DNA of 8,803 nt from RPQK01 sp041946865. GTDB lineage: Bacteria; Acidobacteriota; UBA6911; RPQK01. Shown here piece after piece: positions 6,787-8,803 of the stretch. The notes under the pieces were generated by a model, which was given only the letters and a program-made list of their open reading frames with translations, was not told the origin of the DNA and made no database searches. Made by a program: the position numbers and the translations under genes. The DNA lies in contig JBHGBF010000234.1 of the NCBI GenBank assembly GCA_041946865.1, forward strand, positions 1 through 8,803. The letters run 5' to 3'. How positions within the stretch are numbered: the first letter of the stretch is position 1; every line of letters begins with the position of its first letter.

Positions 6787-6873
6787 CGGAGAGGGCGGGA
6801 TTCGAACCCGCGGTAAGGTTTCCCCTACACACGCTTTCCAAGCGTGCTCCTTCAACCACTCGGACACCTCTCC
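6787..6873 (-). tRNA. tRNA-Ser (anticodon GGA)
   Basis: This is an 87-nt class II tRNA. The acceptor stem GGAGAGG pairs with CCTCTCC, with discriminator G. The anticodon stem CACGC/GCGTG encloses the loop TTGGAAA, so the anticodon is GGA, reading UCC and UCU serine codons. A long variable arm (TGTAGGGGAAACCTTACC) is followed by the T arm GCGGG-TTCGAAT-CCCGC. CCA is not encoded; the following bases read AAT. Its 3' end lies 42 bp upstream of the rhaA ATG on the same strand, so read-through transcription into rhaA is possible. Confidence 0.97.
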
Positions 6874-6886
6874 GTGGTTTACAAAG

Positions 6887-6892
6887 AGTGTA
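6887..6892 (-). promoter_or_regulatory. Candidate -10 element for tRNA-Ser
   Basis: TACACT on the minus strand lies 13 nt upstream of the mature tRNA 5' end, a suitable place for a -10 box. No convincing -35 box is found at 16-18 bp. The IS1380 left end begins about 44 bp further upstream, so the core promoter appears intact. Confidence 0.25.
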
Positions 6893-6935
6893 GCTTAACA
6901 GTTTTCGGCATCGAGTGAAACCGCTGAGTTCCCAT

Positions 6936-6954
6936 CCCTAATCCGTGGATAAGG
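6936..6954 (+). repeat. IS1380 left terminal inverted repeat
   Basis: CCCTAATCCGTGGATAAGG matches the reverse complement of the right end at 8707-8726 except at about two positions. Read on the minus strand it contains TTATCCACG, one base from the E. coli DnaA-box consensus. Confidence 0.75.
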
Positions 6955-7108
6955 GGCGGGTGGCGACGGCTTGATCACCCAAGACTGGCTTCCAAGGCGT
7001 CAGCTCAATGACATCGCTTCCGCCCAGTCCCAAGCACCACGTGGCTTTGCGGTTGCTATCCGGCAGAGACCGGGCTCCGAAGACCCTTGGCCCCCTACGG
7101 CCGGAAAG

Positions 7109-7149
7109 GGGTCTGAAAATCCGTGGATAAGCGCGGACCACTTCAGACC
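7109..7149. repeat. Inverted repeat spanning the transposase stop codon
   Basis: Arms GGTCTGAA (7109-7116) and TTCAGACC (7142-7149) are perfect complements 25 bp apart. They enclose the internal copy of the IS end motif and overlap the TGA of the transposase at 7143-7145. No T-run of terminator type follows on the minus strand. Confidence 0.5.
7118..7131 (+). repeat. Extra internal copy of the IS1380 end motif
   Basis: AATCCGTGGATAAG here is identical to 6940-6953 and in the same orientation. It lies just downstream of the transposase stop codon. The CCCT and GG flanks of the outer end are not kept, so the outer copy is preferred as the terminus. Confidence 0.65.
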
Positions 7150-8576
7150 GCCATCCGGAGTGACCTCAGTGCCTCCAGCCATTGTGCCAATCTTTCCCCC
7201 GTAGCGGCCAACCGCAGAACCGCCCGGCGCGCGTGGTGGACCACCCGCCCAGGGGTGTTGAAGATCAGAAACCGCAGCCGCTTCGGCCGGGCATTCAAAA
7301 GCTCGGCCGGCAACGCCAGTCGTTGCAGCGCCGTCATCACATTGTGGGCGATCACCGCCAAGCGCCGCCAAGCCGCGTTGGTCCCGAAGTATTTCGAGGG
7401 CATCACCCCCGCGCCCAGTTCGTTTTTCAGCACATCATGCACGGCCTCGATAGTCCGTGCCTTCTCCTGATGCCATTCGATCAGCCGACTCGGCTTCCAG
7501 TCCCAGACGTTACTGACTACCGCAAAATGTCGGGCCGACTCGTCCTGATCAAACAAATCCGCCTGCCGGGCACGAATCCGAATGGCCACATAGCGTAAGG
7601 GCCATAAATCCTTTTGTTCGCATTTCTCGCTGGGGACATAGCTGACTTCGGCACATTCCCGGATCTCCACCGGATGGGACTTCCCGTACTCTTCCCACGC
7701 GCCTTTCGCCACCTGAGCGATCGCCTCGCTCAACCCTTCACTCATGCGGGCGCTGACCGCAAACCCGATCACTCCTTTGGGTCCCCCGGCCCGGCGCGGG
7801 TTGCGCAGCCAATTGACCAGATCGCTTTCATGGCAGGCAGAGTCACCCCGGTAGTAGTACGTCGTCACCGTCTCCGGCAGAGCCGCGAAAGCTTGCCGGG
7901 CTACTCCCAGCGGATTCATGTTGGCCGGCACGTTCCCGTCGCGGAACTCGTCGGCCAGCACCAAGTTGGTCTCCGCCCACACCGCCAGCATGGGCGGGTA
8001 ACCCCGTTCCCCTTCGTAAGTCCGCAAGGCCTCCCGCTTGTGGCTCTCGATAATCGTGGCGTCCTGGTCCACTGTGGCGATGCGCTGCTGGGAACAGCGC
8101 CGTCCCACCTCTTGAACCAGGCTTCGGTTCACCGCGCCCAACCCCCTCAAGGCCTCGCTCTCCTCGGGTATATAGGCAATCTCATCCCCGCTTCGCCGCC
8201 CCTTGGCTTCGCTGATTCTCGCTTCATCGTGAAACTCGTACAGAAACTGACGCGCCGTCTCCGGCGAAGGGACTTCGTACCCGAGGATCGCACTCAGCCC
8301 TCCGTCTTCACGCAGACGGGCGAAGTCTTCGAAGCACTCTCCTCCCACCGCGTTCAAGGCCACGAAACTCTCCACCATCTCAGCTTCGTCCCAGCCGCGT
8401 TCCCGCTCCTTGACCCGGACTTCACGCCGAACACTCGCGCCCAGACCCAGAGAGCGGAAGGTCTGCACCAGCAGGGGTACGCCCCCCAACGCGGTCAAAG
8501 TCTCCGCCAACGGCTCGGGGTCGATCTCAATCGGCAAGGGCTGTTCAGTCCGGGAGTTGTGGCGTGCTCTTTTCAC
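7143..8576 (-). CDS. IS1380-family transposase
   Basis: This 477-residue DDE transposase (RNase H fold) is full length for the family. Probable catalytic residues are D170 in IATVDQDATIIESH, D245 in YYYRGDSACHESDL, and E377 in KARTIEAVHDVLKNELG, the last followed six residues later by K384 as in the E-x6-K pattern of IS4-like enzymes. The C-terminal segment KYFGTNAAWRRLAVIAHNVMTALQRL and the RFLIFNTPGRVVHHARR tail are typical of IS1380 transposases. No stop or frameshift is seen, so it may be active. The start is GTG at 8576, with little Shine-Dalgarno sequence before it. A -10-like TAGAAT ends 6 nt upstream, which would give a leaderless message. It is transcribed towards tRNA-Ser and rhaA. 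Confidence 0.93.
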   Translation of the reverse strand: MKRARHNSRTEQPLPIEIDPEPLAETLTALGGVPLLVQTFRSLGLGASVRREVRVKERERGWDEAEMVESFVALNAVGGECFEDFARLREDGGLSAILGYEVPSPETARQFLYEFHDEARISEAKGRRSGDEIAYIPEESEALRGLGAVNRSLVQEVGRRCSQQRIATVDQDATIIESHKREALRTYEGERGYPPMLAVWAETNLVLADEFRDGNVPANMNPLGVARQAFAALPETVTTYYYRGDSACHESDLVNWLRNPRRAGGPKGVIGFAVSARMSEGLSEAIAQVAKGAWEEYGKSHPVEIRECAEVSYVPSEKCEQKDLWPLRYVAIRIRARQADLFDQDESARHFAVVSNVWDWKPSRLIEWHQEKARTIEAVHDVLKNELGAGVMPSKYFGTNAAWRRLAVIAHNVMTALQRLALPAELLNARPKRLRFLIFNTPGRVVHHARRAVLRLAATGERLAQWLEALRSLRMAV

Positions 8577-8582
8577 CGCCCC

Positions 8583-8611
8583 ATTCTACCCACGCACCTG
8601 CCGGGTGCGAA
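8583..8611 (-). promoter_or_regulatory. Candidate transposase promoter with internal inverted repeat
   Basis: On the minus strand a -35-like TTCGCA (8611-8606) and a -10-like TAGAAT (8588-8583, 5 of 6 to consensus) are spaced by exactly 17 bp. The predicted start point falls at the GTG. The spacer and part of the -35 are covered by the inverted repeat CGCACC (8593-8598) / GGTGCG (8604-8609), a possible operator or hairpin. Confidence 0.4.
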
Positions 8612-8706
8612 GCAACTTCAGGCACTGCGGCCGTCATCGATCCGATAAATCGTTGCCCCCGTGCGGCTTTCCCATGTGCGGACGCAGACCGTCTTTGTTC
8701 GTCCTT

Positions 8707-8726
8707 CCTTTATCCACGGATCAGGG
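8707..8726 (-). repeat. IS1380 right terminal inverted repeat
   Basis: On the plus strand this begins CCTTTATCCACGGAT and ends CAGGG, the inverted counterpart of the left end at 6936-6954. It too contains TTATCCACG (8710-8718). Confidence 0.75.
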
Positions 8727-8803
8727 TTAGTGCTTATGCCCCCATAGCGGTACTTTCCTAGTTATCTGATGGGGTGACCTCAACTCTTTGATTTATAGAC
8801 AAT
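8727..8803. other. Flank beyond the IS1380 element
   Basis: No gene or recognisable signal is seen in the last 77 bases. This is presumably the chromosomal DNA that lay next to the tRNA-Ser side before the IS inserted. Confidence 0.3.

Larger units (their letters stand above)
6936..8726 (-). mobile_element. IS1380-family insertion sequence, about 1.79 kb
   Basis: One IS1380-type transposase gene is bracketed by an imperfect terminal inverted repeat. The left end has CCCTAATCCGTGGATAAGG (6936-6954), and the right end read inward on the minus strand has CCCTGATCCGTGGATAAAGG (8726-8707). They match at all but about two positions. The size fits the family's usual 1.6-2 kb. No target-site duplication is evident with these ends: left flank CCAT, right flank TTAG. 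The element may therefore have rearranged, or the termini may be a few bases off. A third copy of the core motif lies inside at 7118-7131. Confidence 0.8.

Noticed and set aside
6745..6867. Upstream extension of rhaA to a start at 6867
   Set aside because: It would translate through the tRNA-Ser gene; the ATG at 6744 has a good ribosome site and matches the E. coli length.
7614..8648. 344-codon open frame on the plus strand
   Set aside because: It lies antisense over the IS1380 transposase, whose motifs are clear; its translation has no recognisable family features.
1..8803. CRISPR array, toxin-antitoxin pair or phage-defence module
   Set aside because: No regularly spaced repeats, no small paired genes and no defence-type domains were seen.

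Overview
The window looks like chromosomal DNA of a GC-rich Gram-negative environmental bacterium. The gene content (an N-terminally anchored short-chain dehydrogenase, a DUF1835-type protein, an exported monohaem cytochrome c and an E. coli-type L-rhamnose isomerase) would fit an acidobacterium or a similar soil or sediment lineage. That placement is a weak inference from protein style; no rRNA or other phylogenetic marker is present.

Layout. Positions 51-1195 hold a 5'-truncated istA fragment and a complete istB of an IS21-family element. Positions 1263-1746 hold what appears to be a frameshifted, unrecognised gene. After a short repeat-bearing spacer comes a minus-strand secreted thermonuclease-like protein (1866-2450). 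A 217-bp divergent intergenic region follows, then three plus-strand genes: a membrane-anchored SDR oxidoreductase (2668-3702), a DUF1835-type protein (3785-4834) and a periplasmic c-type cytochrome (4958-5323). These converge on a minus-strand block: rhaA (5479-6744), a tRNA-Ser(GGA) 42 bp upstream of it (6787-6873), and a probably complete IS1380-family element (about 6936-8726). The IS transposase is read towards the tRNA and rhaA.

How the genes relate. The core genes do not form an obvious shared pathway. The plus-strand trio is co-directional, but its gaps of 82 and 123 bp and the long leader before the cytochrome suggest separate transcription. RhaA is the first enzyme of L-rhamnose catabolism, yet no rhaB, rhaD, transporter or regulator lies within the window. 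The IS1380 element sits only about 62 bp upstream of the tRNA 5' end, so it may have changed the local transcription context. Both ends of the window are mobile or scarred DNA.

I found no convincing undescribed multi-gene system: no CRISPR array, toxin-antitoxin pair, defence island or biosynthetic cluster. The points most worth a second look are the frameshifted unknown gene beside istB, an extra internal copy of the IS1380 terminal motif (itself resembling a DnaA box), a possible leaderless promoter with an inverted repeat in its spacer for the IS1380 transposase, and a leader able to form alternative hairpins before the cytochrome gene.
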